The notes below the pieces were generated by a model. That model worked only from the letters and a program-made list of their open reading frames with translations, made no database searches and had not been told where the DNA came from. DNA of 25,049 nucleotides from an uncultured Blautia sp. Its GTDB lineage: Bacteria > Bacillota_A > Clostridia > Lachnospirales > Lachnospiraceae. The position numbers were made by a program, and so were the translations under genes. The DNA lies in NCBI GenBank assembly GCA_905209435.1, contig CAJLTE010000041.1, forward strand, positions 1-25,049. The letters are read 5' to 3'. Positions 8,088-16,494 of the stretch are shown piece after piece; the stretch's first letter is position 1; every line of letters begins with the position of its first letter.

Positions 8088-8500
8088 AAAAATACACCTC
8101 CAAGATATCCTGCAAGCAAAAATGGTACAAACGGTATTTCAATATCCCTCTGTTTTTTTAACACGAGAAGCTGAATTCCGGAATATATCCCACACAGCAA
8201 AAGCGCAGCAAAAAGTATTCCGATCAGCTCTCCTGCTGTCATCACAGACCCCATTGCTATTATAAGGAGACCGTCTCCTGCTCCGATCTCTCCTCCTGTG
8301 AGCGCAGATATTATTGCGGCAAATATCCCGATTCCCATTGAAATCAGCCCATCCGGCCACAAACTTCCTTCTGTTATCCTCCACAATATACCTCCCGCCA
8401 GGAACAGACAAAACACCGGAAAACAAATCTCTTTTTTCCGGATATCTGTCCATGTATTAATTCCAAGAAATGCCATCATACATATTTCGCCTCTGCTCAT
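8084..8500 (-). CDS. Prepilin peptidase, A24 family (TadV/CpaA type)
   Basis: 138 residues from ATG 8500, chosen because GAGGAG lies 6 nt upstream. The in-frame ATG at 8530 would overlap the preceding gene by 19 nt and lacks a good site. Both aspartates of the aspartic peptidase are visible: Asp19 in TWTDIRKKE and Asp76 in the GAGDGLL (GxGD) motif. Several hydrophobic segments make it an integral membrane protein. The short form without the N-methylation domain is usual in Tad systems, where it trims Flp and TadE prepilins. The stop overlaps the GTG start of the TadE gene. Confidence 0.9.
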   Translation of the reverse strand: MSRGEICMMAFLGINTWTDIRKKEICFPVFCLFLAGGILWRITEGSLWPDGLISMGIGIFAAIISALTGGEIGAGDGLLIIAMGSVMTAGELIGILFAALLLCGIYSGIQLLVLKKQRDIEIPFVPFLLAGYLGGVFL

Positions 8501-8511
8501 AGCTTCTCCTC

Positions 8512-9288
8512 TCATCCACAACGTCCACACGCACTCATTTCTCCGGATACTTCCGATTCTTTCACCATACGGACAGATCGTTTCAATGCACTGCAGCTTT
8601 CTCTGTTATGAAAACGATTGCTCTTTTTTGTGATATATACAACACCTGCGGGTTCCTGACCACGGCTACACAGTTCACATGCCTGATACTTTTCGCCGTA
8701 TGTATTTTTCATATTTTTCACAGCTGATCCTGATACCTGCTGTACCGACAGATTCAGATAGCTGCATCCCAGTTTTCTGTGATATACAGTTCCTGACTCT
8801 GTGACATATACCATTGGCTGATTTTCTGCCGCCGTGTTTTCTTCTTCATATTTCACACCTGTCCACGCATGAACTTTTACTGTATTGTGGAACCAGACCC
8901 TTGGTAACGGCAGTAAACCGCCTACAGGCTGGCAGGAATATACATCTGGCAATACGATATTCTCCGCTCCGGAATTACCGGCTCCATATGCATACATTCC
9001 CGCCTCCTTGGCCTTCTGGCACAATTCTGTCAGATGCTCTGTCTGCACTTTATAAATATCCATAAACGAGATCAAAGTGATCACACCAAACAAAAATATC
9101 GGAAGAACCAGAGCAGCTTCCACGGTAAGACTTGCCCTTTTCAAAAAGGTGCACAGGGATGCCTTTCCAGAAAGTGGTTTCCTGCTCATCGGGGAAAGCA
9201 GAAAAAACCTTCTCGGAGAGCGCCTTTCTCTTTTCTGATCCAGTCTGTTTATCTGATTTTTATCTTCTTTTTCTTTCTGAAAAAGCAT
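8512..9288 (-). CDS. TadE-like protein with duplicated His/Cys (Ada-like) C-terminal motifs
   Basis: 258 residues. A basic, Arg-rich leader of ~48 residues precedes the pilin-like segment RASLTVEAALVLPIFLFGVI (51-70). The C-terminal ~100 residues hold two copies of a small motif of the form Y-x-T...YH-x4-C-x2-L...C-x2-C: copy 1 uses His170, Cys175, Cys204, Cys207, and copy 2 uses His227, Cys232, Cys254, Cys257. A similar YVTKTGKKYH...C...C-x2-C unit occurs at the end of some secreted nucleases and ComEC/MBL proteins, where zinc binding is assumed. It may therefore be an envelope-anchored pseudopilin with two metal- or disulfide-stabilised modules. A GAGGTG site precedes the ATG. Confidence 0.82.
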   Translation of the reverse strand: MLFQKEKEDKNQINRLDQKRERRSPRRFFLLSPMSRKPLSGKASLCTFLKRASLTVEAALVLPIFLFGVITLISFMDIYKVQTEHLTELCQKAKEAGMYAYGAGNSGAENIVLPDVYSCQPVGGLLPLPRVWFHNTVKVHAWTGVKYEEENTAAENQPMVYVTESGTVYHRKLGCSYLNLSVQQVSGSAVKNMKNTYGEKYQACELCSRGQEPAGVVYITKKSNRFHNRESCSALKRSVRMVKESEVSGEMSACGRCG

Positions 9289-9306
9289 CCCTGTACACCT
9301 CTCTTT

Positions 9307-10800
9307 CTATTCATATGCATACTGTCGTGTGACTGTAAATGTTTTCTTGTTATTTGCTTTTACATCTGCAGAAGCTTCCAGGGCAACAATACAGTGATCC
9401 ATCCGAAATCCCGGTCTTTTCCCTTTTTCGCGGATCGAACATTCAATCATATCCATTCCTCTTATCACCTTTTCCTGCTTTCCCTTGGCAATAAGAAGCA
9501 CACGCAGATAATCTTCATAGGACATTCCCCCTTTAGAGTCTTTCCTCGATGTGTCCAGATGATCCAGAATGTGAGACAGGTTGCTTAATGACAACTGCCA
9601 GTCTGACGCATTTTTTACAAGAGGAACATGACCGCCCGCAAAAAGTTCCCGGACATCCAGTACGCTCTCCGCAAAAGCCCAGCATACGAGCAATGCCGCT
9701 TCGATCACTGCAGCTGCCGGCGGAACCAGAAAGCTGGATGCGATCGCCAGTGACAATGTCTCCAGCTGAATTCGTTTTCCTCCATCAGCTAATAGATGTG
9801 CCATATTAACGCCCTGCCGGATCAGGAGAAGTTTTGCAGCTACAGATTTGAGATTTTCTCTGTCACTGTTTTTTCCACCAAGAATATATTCCACCTGATA
9901 ATTCAGCCCTGATGCAGCCGGCTTTCGGTAATTTCCCAGTTTTTTCAGTAGATACTGTCCGAAAAGAATTCCCGAAGTGTACGAATTATCGGTCTGTATG
10001 CCGGAATCCATCAGCATTCCTGTTTGAAGCGTTCTTCCAGATGTCAGTGTTCTTTTGTCCGTAACAGCATCTGAAATCCCACGTTCTGTCGGAACTACCA
10101 GATCGATCAGTCCCATTTTTCGTACTCTTCGAATCACAGGAATAGGATTTTCCACATCTTTGTTTACACCACCGGTAAAATCTTCACTGCTTCCTCCATC
10201 TCCAAAATCGCCCGAATCTTTCTGATTTTCCTGGTTCTTTTCGGCTTCTTCACTTTTCTGTGCAGCATCCGAAATCTCTGAGTCATAAGAATTCATTGTA
10301 TCTTCATTTTCCGCCTGCTCTCCTTTTCGTTCTGCTGCTTCTGTTTTCTCTTCCTGGTCCTGTAATTTTCCAAGAAGGATCTGTACCCCCTGACTTCCCA
10401 GTGTTTCACGCATATATCTGACCGCCTGCCCAAAAAACACTTCGCCGTTTCCATCAGTCAGCATACGATATCCGTTAAAGCCACCCTGCAGAAGTTCCAG
10501 TTTCTGGCTGTTCTGTTTTAACACAGGCTTCATATAGGACTGAAAATTCTCATATACGGATGCCATATCCGGTTCCTCTTTCCCGCCTGCATATAATGCA
10601 AACAGGTCATAATCCTCCAGAAGTGTCCGGTCATACTGTCCGAACAGAGAATACAGACCGATATCCATACTGTTCAGGATCTGCGTTCTGGCAGCTGACA
10701 TGCGTACTGATTCAATACTTGCGCTTACAAGAGACAGGATCAGACTTAAGATCAGTGCCAGAAAAATCGTGATACTGCCCTTTTTCACTGTTTTCACCAA
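9307..10800 (-). CDS. DUF5702 protein of the Tad locus (TadG-like position)
   Basis: 497 residues. The N-terminus KKGSITIFLALILSLILSL is a pilin-like hydrophobic segment after a basic leader. SASIESVRMSAARTQILNSM and QYDRTLLEDYDLFALYAGG follow, characteristic of DUF5702 proteins found beside flp/tadE in clostridia. The middle (about 165-215) is low-complexity and rich in Glu, Gln, Asp and Ser. A short hydrophobic patch lies near 365-385. It probably works outside the membrane with the Flp pilus, in the place TadG holds elsewhere. There is no ATG: TTG 10800 (9 nt after AGGAG) or GTG 10797 must start it. I chose TTG on spacing. Confidence 0.82.
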   Translation of the reverse strand: MVKTVKKGSITIFLALILSLILSLVSASIESVRMSAARTQILNSMDIGLYSLFGQYDRTLLEDYDLFALYAGGKEEPDMASVYENFQSYMKPVLKQNSQKLELLQGGFNGYRMLTDGNGEVFFGQAVRYMRETLGSQGVQILLGKLQDQEEKTEAAERKGEQAENEDTMNSYDSEISDAAQKSEEAEKNQENQKDSGDFGDGGSSEDFTGGVNKDVENPIPVIRRVRKMGLIDLVVPTERGISDAVTDKRTLTSGRTLQTGMLMDSGIQTDNSYTSGILFGQYLLKKLGNYRKPAASGLNYQVEYILGGKNSDRENLKSVAAKLLLIRQGVNMAHLLADGGKRIQLETLSLAIASSFLVPPAAAVIEAALLVCWAFAESVLDVRELFAGGHVPLVKNASDWQLSLSNLSHILDHLDTSRKDSKGGMSYEDYLRVLLIAKGKQEKVIRGMDMIECSIREKGKRPGFRMDHCIVALEASADVKANNKKTFTVTRQYAYE

Positions 10801-10853
10801 GAGGGTACTCTCCTTTCCAAAACGTCAGGATATTCTACCGTTTTTTCTTATTC

Positions 10854-11033
10854 TCAGATTGCATTACTTTGTTTTGTGATTTTTGCAAGAATTTTTTTGA
10901 CAAGAGCGGTAAGCTGTTCCTTAAAGATGACGACCAGACTGATCAGAACCACCAGAATCAGGATAATTTCCACAACTCCTACCGCATCTTCTTCTATCGC
11001 AAATTCTTTCACACATCTCCATATATTTTTCAT
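10854..11033 (-). CDS. flp: Flp1-type type IVb pilin
   Basis: A 59-residue gene short enough to be missed by length cut-offs. It begins MKNIWRCVKEFAIEEDAVG and continues with a hydrophobic helix, VVEIILILVVLISLVVIFK, ending KEQLTALVKK...NAI. This layout (short basic leader, EED, Gly-Val-Val-Glu, long aliphatic helix) is that of Flp1-like clostridial pilins, with Glu23 in the place of the pilin +5 glutamate. GAGGTG lies 4-5 nt before the ATG. It lies between tadC and the DUF5702 gene, exactly where the pilin is expected, and should form the structural pilus after trimming by the peptidase at 8084-8500. Confidence 0.9.
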   Translation of the reverse strand: MKNIWRCVKEFAIEEDAVGVVEIILILVVLISLVVIFKEQLTALVKKILAKITKQSNAI

Positions 11034-11067
11034 TTGTCACCTCGCATTTCTGTTGCCCTGTGCTTTT

Positions 11068-12099
11068 TTATCCTCCATAAAAGGAAAGACCCGCAGGCAG
11101 CATAATTACTGCCATTACCACCAGCAGCATCAGTACCATTGGCAAAAGCAGTTTCGTTGCTGCCGCTTCGCCAAGTACTCTTGCTTTTCTTTTTCTTTCT
11201 TCCCATGCTTCCACAGATTCTTTTTCCAGCAGATCCGACAGATGCCTGCTTCCTTTCTGAAGATTTTGGATCAGCAGTGTTGCAAGTGTTTTATATTTTA
11301 CCTGTCCACATCGCTCTCCAAATCTTCGATATGCCTCTGCCTCAGAAATTCCACTGTCCATTTCATAACATGTTGTCCGGATTTCTTCATAAGCCGCCCG
11401 CTCTTTTCCATTTTCTTTTTTTCCATAGTCCAGAGCGATCTTCTGAAATGCCTTTCTTGCAGTTAAACCAGCCTGTACCAGAAGTGTAAATTTCATGATC
11501 AGACCGGGATAATCCATCAGCATCTGCTCTTTTCTTTTTGCCTGGACAGTCTGCTTTTCCCTCTCTTTGCCAATTACCACCGCAAGTGCGGCTACCAGGC
11601 CAAGTGCGGCGATCAGATTTCCTTTCGTATCTTTCGGCTGCTCCCATTCCAGATGTTTTCCATTCCACGTATCCGGGAGATAATAATATTCCGGATCATT
11701 CTTTTTCTGGTTATACTGTGCGATCATATCCTGCAGTTCTTTCTCGCGCTGCTGTTCTTCGCTCAGTTCTTTTTCCGGCTCTGTCTCTTCTCCGGTATCT
11801 TCCGTTTCTTTCTCCGGTACCTGTACATACAGAGAACCAGATTCTTTTCCGTCTACAGATACTATGAATTTCTCTTCGTAAGCACCTGTCTCCTCTTTTT
11901 CCATACGGTAACCGGATGAATACACCGTGCCTCCTCCACTTTGTAATGTCAGGAGCATTCCGACGATGTTTCCGGCAAGTGCCACCAGGATAAAAAGTTT
12001 CTGTCCTTCCGTATTTTCTGCCCATGGCGGAAGCCGCCCCAGTTTTCCGGCAAGAACTGCCCCCAGAATAACCATAAATATCACAATATGTACCCACAT
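11068..12099 (-). CDS. tadC: TadC-like inner membrane protein (type II secretion F domain)
   Basis: 343 residues from ATG 12099, chosen because AGGTG lies 6 nt upstream; a GTG at 12108 is an alternative. Two N-terminal hydrophobic segments (about 3-18 and 35-52) are followed by an unusual acidic, Glu-rich insert (about 65-130). The T2SS-F domain then follows: DYPGLIMKFTLLVQAGLTAR, YEEIRTTCYEMDSGISEAEA, RFGERCGQVKYKTLATLLIQ, and a final membrane segment LLLPMVLMLLVVMAVIMLPA. TadC and TadB form the membrane platform that couples the CpaF ATPase to pilin extrusion. It starts about 10 nt after the tadB stop. Confidence 0.88.
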   Translation of the reverse strand: MWVHIVIFMVILGAVLAGKLGRLPPWAENTEGQKLFILVALAGNIVGMLLTLQSGGGTVYSSGYRMEKEETGAYEEKFIVSVDGKESGSLYVQVPEKETEDTGEETEPEKELSEEQQREKELQDMIAQYNQKKNDPEYYYLPDTWNGKHLEWEQPKDTKGNLIAALGLVAALAVVIGKEREKQTVQAKRKEQMLMDYPGLIMKFTLLVQAGLTARKAFQKIALDYGKKENGKERAAYEEIRTTCYEMDSGISEAEAYRRFGERCGQVKYKTLATLLIQNLQKGSRHLSDLLEKESVEAWEERKRKARVLGEAAATKLLLPMVLMLLVVMAVIMLPAGLSFYGG

Positions 12100-12108
12100 C
12101 TCACACAC

Positions 12109-12891
12109 CTACACTTCTATATCTACAATTTTCACACCCAGCCAGTATGACAACCCATAGATTCCCATACATACTGTCATTGCACAGATACCAAAAGGAT
12201 TTCCATAAAGCACATCCAGAAATCCTGGCGATGTCAGTTTCAGATAACAGATGATTCCTGCCGGCATAATGCTCATAACCATCTGTTCTGCTTTTTTTGT
12301 AGCCAGTGTTGCCTCAATTTCTTTTTTAACTTCAATCTTGTCTCCAAGCATTCGTGCTACTTTCTGAAGCACCTGTGTCATATCTCCTCCTGTCCGTTTC
12401 GCGGTATAAAATACTGCCGCAAAATTTTCAATATCTTCCACTCCACTGCGCTTTCCCAGGTCCAGAAATAATTCTTCAACCGGAACGCTTAAACGCAGCT
12501 GACTTTCGATATAGCGGAATTCATCCAGAATATCACTTCCTTTTTCATAAAGTCTTGCCAGATCCTTCACTGTAGCACGTACCGCGTTTTCTGCGGAATA
12601 CCCTGCCTGCACCGCCACATTCATGGACGTCAGTGCATCACGGAACTGATAATTCAGATTTCTTTTCTGGCGAACAATGCATTTCTTTTTCTGTATTTTC
12701 AGAAAAAGTACCGGCAGGGGAAGCATAAACAGCAGTACCAGCAGGCTCTGATAAAACAGATAATCGACTGCTGCGCAGATGACAGCTCCTTCCAGAAGAT
12801 ATTTCGCTGCTTCTTTCACCGTAAATTGATACTTCCTGTAATCTTTCCTCGTAAATTCCCATTTCTGATTCTTTCCTTTCTGCTTTTTCAT
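12109..12891 (-). CDS. tadB: TadB-like inner membrane protein (type II secretion F domain)
   Basis: 260 residues. A basic N-terminus is followed by two close hydrophobic segments (about 32-65). The T2SS-F domain holds QFRDALTSMNVAVQAGYSAE, EFRYIESQLRLSVPVEELF and DIENFAAVFYTAKRTGGDMT. The C-terminal membrane segments are IMPAGIICYLKLTSPGF and the end near YGLSYWLGVKI. The ATG overlaps the cpaF stop as ATGA, so it was translated by coupling to cpaF. With cpaF truncated, expression now depends on whatever initiates upstream of 13142. Confidence 0.9.
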   Translation of the reverse strand: MKKQKGKNQKWEFTRKDYRKYQFTVKEAAKYLLEGAVICAAVDYLFYQSLLVLLFMLPLPVLFLKIQKKKCIVRQKRNLNYQFRDALTSMNVAVQAGYSAENAVRATVKDLARLYEKGSDILDEFRYIESQLRLSVPVEELFLDLGKRSGVEDIENFAAVFYTAKRTGGDMTQVLQKVARMLGDKIEVKKEIEATLATKKAEQMVMSIMPAGIICYLKLTSPGFLDVLYGNPFGICAMTVCMGIYGLSYWLGVKIVDIEV

Positions 12892-13157
12892 AATCTGATT
12901 CCCGCCCGTTCCATTTTTTCACGATGTAAAAGTTCTCCGGCCTTTACAAGCCCTTTTCCTTCTTCCCAACGGTAAAGAGGTCTGGTCTGAATCTCTCCGT
13001 TCTGGAATCCACACACCTCTGTAACTTCCAGCAGTTTTCTGCTTCTGTCCCTCATACGTCCGAGATGTACCAGAATATCCACCCCTGATGCAATCTGTCG
13101 CCGTATTGCTTCCAGCGGAAGATCAATTCCCATCAGTGTCATTGTTTCAATTCTGAC
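12888..13157 (-). pseudogene. cpaF: 3' fragment of cpaF/tadA secretion ATPase, cut by insertion
   Basis: Only the last ~88 codons remain. From RIETMTLMGIDLPLEAIRRQ through DILVHLGRMRDRSRKLLEVTEV the match to the C-terminus of CpaF/TadA ATPases is plain. Full-length proteins have ~400-450 residues, with Walker A and B motifs that are absent here. Upstream of Arg-Ile-Glu-Thr the frame stays open for about 12 codons (FKFFVPFV), but these do not resemble the HANS...ML segment expected in this family, so the join is at about 13155-13160. An ATG at 13142 could start an 84-residue product that would have no ATPase activity. No cpaF 5' part appears up to 25049. Confidence 0.85.
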
Positions 13158-13198
13158 AAAAGGAACAAAAAATTTAAAACCCCCAAATAACGTTTAAA

Positions 13199-13221
13199 TT
13201 TTCACACTTCATAGTGTAAAA
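13199..13221. repeat. Small hairpin near the inferred element end
   Basis: TTTTCACACT (13199-13208), four nt TCAT, then AGTGTAAAA (13213-13221). The arms pair perfectly except for one bulged C. It lies between the element's terminator and the cpaF junction, where a recombinase-binding arm could be expected, but nothing else supports that. Confidence 0.35.
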
Positions 13222-13234
13222 GCATCAGAAGAAT

Positions 13235-13269
13235 AAATAAAAGAAGGGCAATTCGACCTTCTTTTATTT
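13235..13269 (-). terminator. Intrinsic terminator of the element operon
   Basis: A 13-bp perfect stem, AAATAAAAGAAGG (13235-13247) and CCTTCTTTTATTT (13257-13269), encloses a 9-nt loop. It overlaps the stop codon of the last repeat-protein gene, and on the minus strand it is followed by an ATTCTTC tail. It ends the eight-gene operon and would also block readthrough toward the cpaF fragment and tadB. Confidence 0.75.
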
Positions 13270-15664
13270 ATCGCAAATATTGGAATTTTCTTTTCTCTAG
13301 TGCACATTTCGGACAGCCTGTTCCTCTGACTGTTCTGCCACTAACAGAGGTTCTCCATTCACAGCCACACCTGGTACACTTCCACCAAGCCTTCATCTTC
13401 GAAAATTTATATATCCTGTCAGGCTGCATGAATCGGTTCTTTTCAGACCACTGTTCTGCGATATCGGGAAAACAGGACTGCAGATCATTGTATCCTGTCC
13501 AAACAGCATACCCCGATATATAAGGACACTCATTTAAAGAACGAACTTTTAATGTAACAGTTCTCACCCATTCAAAGTAATGAGTTTTACCTGTTTCTGG
13601 ATCAGTATACGGCAAATACCACCATACCAACTGATTGCTTCCTGCTGTCACCATCTCTGGAGTAAGGTCACCATTCTTCGTTGGGTGCCACTGGGCTGCC
13701 ACTTCTGGATGGGTAGAGGCAAGATCATTAAATCCGACCCACACCGCGTCATTTGTCAGGAATGGGCAGCCATATTTGCTTCCCACTTTCGCTGTGACTG
13801 TACTGGTCCATTCAAATTCAAAGTGCCGACCTGTTTCCGGATCATCATATGGATACAGCCACCACACCATCTGGTTACTTCCATACGTCACCATCTCTGG
13901 TGTGAGGTCACCGTTCTTTGTTGGATGCCAATGTGCAGCCGCTTCTGGATGAGTAGTAGCAAGATCATTAAAACCTACCCATACCAAATGTCCTGAAAGA
14001 TACGGACAACCAATTCTTCCAAATGTTCTATTTGCAACAGTATCTTCCCATTCGAAATCGAAATGTTTTCCAGTCTTGGGATCATCATACGGCAAATACC
14101 ACCACACTTTTTGTGTGCTATATTTCATAACTTTATCAGGTGTAAGGTCACCATTCTTTATTGGGTGCCATTCCTTCGCAATTTCTGGAAAGTTCGTCTG
14201 CAGATCATTAAATCCGGGCCAGACTAAACCTCCAAATTTAGCAAGGAACGGGCAACCATTTCCATCTTTCGTTCTGCTCAAGATATCTACTTTCCACTCA
14301 AAATCAAAACGTTTTCCTGTTTCTGGATCATCATAGGGCAAGTACCACCAAACCACTTGATGGCTTTTACCTGTAACATCTGTCGGAGTTAACTTACCAT
14401 TTTTAAAAGGATGCCATTCTTTCGCGATTTCTGGGTAACGTGTTGCAAGATCATTAAATCCTATCCATACGGCATGACCCGTAAGGTATGGGCAGCCGTT
14501 ACCCCCATCTGTTCTTGATTGTATTCCAGCTTGCCACTCAAAATTAAAATGTCTGCCTGTTACTGGATCGTCATATGGTAGCAGCCACCATACACTTCTT
14601 GGACTGCCTGCTACAACATCTTCTGGCTTAAGTGTTCCATTTCGTGTAGGATGCCATTCTTTCGCAACTTCTGGATACAGGGAAGCCAGATCATTAAAAC
14701 CTCTGTATACTGCGTATCCAGTAAGATAGGGACATCCAAAACCCATTACCGTTCTTTTATAAGGTGTAGATTTCCAGCTAAAATCAAAATGTTTTCCTGT
14801 TTTTGGATCGTCATAGGGAAGCAACCACCAGATTTCTTTTTTAGATGTAGCATTAATTTTATCAGCTGTTAATCCACCATTTTTCTTAATATCCAGTTGC
14901 ACCGCTATGTCTGGAAATTGAGATGCAAGATCATTAAATCCTGCGTAAACGGCATGTCCTGAAAGATACGGACAGCCACATCCTTTTGTTGTACGTGTCC
15001 TAACTGCCGCTTCCCATTCAAAGTCAAAATGTTTTCCTGTTCTTGGATCGTCATAAGACAACAGCCACCATACTTTTCTGGATGAACCATAGGTAATATC
15101 TGAGGGTTTTAGTGTTCCATTTTTTATCGGATGCCATTCTGCGGCAACAGCAGGATACAGACTTTCAAGATCGTTGAAACCTGGCCAAACCTTTGGATTC
15201 TCTGAAAGAAACGGACAGCCATTTCCTCCGGTTCTTGTATCTACGGAAACTTCCCATTCAAAATCAAAATGTTTCCCGGTTCTTGGATCGTCATAAGGTA
15301 ACAGCCACCATACTTTTTTGTGAGAGTGTACTGTAACATTCTCAGGAGTCAGTGTACCATTTTTCGTAGGATGCCATTCCTTGGCAAGCTCAGGACATTT
15401 CGTTGCCAGGTCATTAAAGCCTGTCCAGACCTTGGCATTTTCTACCAGATATGGACATGAACTTCCTTGTACCCGCATATATATAGCAGCTTCCCACTCG
15501 AAATCAAAGTGTTTTCCGGTTTCCGGATCATCATATGGCAACATCCACCAGACTTTCATGTGCATTCCTTTTGATACATCTGCTGGGGTTAAATCTCCAT
15601 TTTTTGTCGGATGCCATTCTTTGGCTAAGTTTGGATGCGTTTCTAAGAGAGAGTTTCTTACCAT
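13268..15664 (-). CDS. Ten-repeat zinc-ribbon-like protein with mostly lost metal sites
   Basis: 798 residues from ATG 15664, chosen because GGGAGG lies 7-8 nt upstream; an upstream ATG at 15709 would only add codons overlapping the previous gene. The protein is ten tandem units of ~80 residues, each beginning NDL.....P..A.EWHP.KNG.LTP and resembling the 'probable zinc-ribbon' (DUF4379) repeat. In units 1-9 the first CxxCGHxW knuckle is replaced by PYDDP.TGKHFDFEW, and the second CPYC is reduced to GCPYL or GCPFL. Only unit 10 keeps a full CTRC...CPKC set. There is no signal peptide or membrane segment. Function is unknown; a DNA- or protein-binding scaffold is a guess. It is the last gene of the operon, overlapping the preceding gene by 7 nt. 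Confidence 0.85.
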   Translation of the reverse strand: MVRNSLLETHPNLAKEWHPTKNGDLTPADVSKGMHMKVWWMLPYDDPETGKHFDFEWEAAIYMRVQGSSCPYLVENAKVWTGFNDLATKCPELAKEWHPTKNGTLTPENVTVHSHKKVWWLLPYDDPRTGKHFDFEWEVSVDTRTGGNGCPFLSENPKVWPGFNDLESLYPAVAAEWHPIKNGTLKPSDITYGSSRKVWWLLSYDDPRTGKHFDFEWEAAVRTRTTKGCGCPYLSGHAVYAGFNDLASQFPDIAVQLDIKKNGGLTADKINATSKKEIWWLLPYDDPKTGKHFDFSWKSTPYKRTVMGFGCPYLTGYAVYRGFNDLASLYPEVAKEWHPTRNGTLKPEDVVAGSPRSVWWLLPYDDPVTGRHFNFEWQAGIQSRTDGGNGCPYLTGHAVWIGFNDLATRYPEIAKEWHPFKNGKLTPTDVTGKSHQVVWWYLPYDDPETGKRFDFEWKVDILSRTKDGNGCPFLAKFGGLVWPGFNDLQTNFPEIAKEWHPIKNGDLTPDKVMKYSTQKVWWYLPYDDPKTGKHFDFEWEDTVANRTFGRIGCPYLSGHLVWVGFNDLATTHPEAAAHWHPTKNGDLTPEMVTYGSNQMVWWLYPYDDPETGRHFEFEWTSTVTAKVGSKYGCPFLTNDAVWVGFNDLASTHPEVAAQWHPTKNGDLTPEMVTAGSNQLVWWYLPYTDPETGKTHYFEWVRTVTLKVRSLNECPYISGYAVWTGYNDLQSCFPDIAEQWSEKNRFMQPDRIYKFSKMKAWWKCTRCGCEWRTSVSGRTVRGTGCPKCALEKRKFQYLR

Positions 15665-16494
15665 ATAAATTCCTCCCGTTGTTTTCTTTTTCCCGAACAT
15701 ATCGGGCAATCTCTACCATTTACTCTATTTGCAATCTGCGCTTTATAACTGTGTCCTTCAGAACAAATCCAGTAGACCTTTTTGTGGGAGAAACGGGAAA
15801 TTTCCGATGGAGCCAATATATTTCTTTTATAATTCCATTCTGCAGCAATAACAGGATCCGTTGACTCTAAATCTGTCAAGCCCTGGATAACTCTTTTTCC
15901 CGAGCAGTATGGGCAGCCTGGTGTTTTTCTTCGCACCATATGATTGACCTGGGTACTCCAGTGATGTCCCTGTTTACATACCCACCAGACAATTTTATTA
16001 CTATGAGGAAGTAGTTCATACGGTGATGCGGAATTCATATCCCAGTCCCACAATTTCAGTTTTTCTGGAAAAATGACCGCAAAATTATTCTCAGCAGATG
16101 CGAGTTTATGGTTACAGTAAGGACATCCTTTACCGGATACACGCTTATCAACAGTTGCTTTCCATTTATGTCCATGAGCGCATACCCACCAAACCGCCTT
16201 ATTTGACCGGGGTGTTACATGCTCTGGTGTCAACGTACCGTTTTTTTCCTGGTCCCATTCAGCAGCGATCGTCGGATACAGTGTTTTAAGATCATTTTCA
16301 CCTGGCCATGCTAATCTTGAACAGCAGTAAGGGCAGTTGCAGCCAGAATAGCGGCTCTTTATGACAGCCTGCCATTCGTGACCCTTGGCACATTTCCACC
16401 ATGCTTTAAAATGTGACCCTGAAGTATAGGCATTAAAGGGGTTCTCATTTTTAGGAGACCATTCTTTTTCCAAGATTTTTTTACGGGATTCCAT
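15658..16494 (-). CDS. Four-repeat zinc-ribbon (DUF4379-type) protein
   Basis: 278 residues from ATG 16494, which overlaps the preceding stop as TGATG. It has four tandem units of ~65 residues, each with a full set of metal ligands: WWKCAKGHEW...CPYC, WWVCAHGHKW...CPYC, WWVCKQGHHW...CPYC and YWICSEGHSY...CPIC. Each unit also carries an NDL....P..A.EW segment. This is the 'probable zinc-ribbon domain' repeat common in Lachnospiraceae and in mobile elements; it is presumed to bind nucleic acid, but that is unproven. It is the intact relative of the ten-repeat protein directly downstream, so the pair looks like a duplication in which one partner diverged. Confidence 0.85.
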   Translation of the reverse strand: MESRKKILEKEWSPKNENPFNAYTSGSHFKAWWKCAKGHEWQAVIKSRYSGCNCPYCCSRLAWPGENDLKTLYPTIAAEWDQEKNGTLTPEHVTPRSNKAVWWVCAHGHKWKATVDKRVSGKGCPYCNHKLASAENNFAVIFPEKLKLWDWDMNSASPYELLPHSNKIVWWVCKQGHHWSTQVNHMVRRKTPGCPYCSGKRVIQGLTDLESTDPVIAAEWNYKRNILAPSEISRFSHKKVYWICSEGHSYKAQIANRVNGRDCPICSGKRKQREEFIW

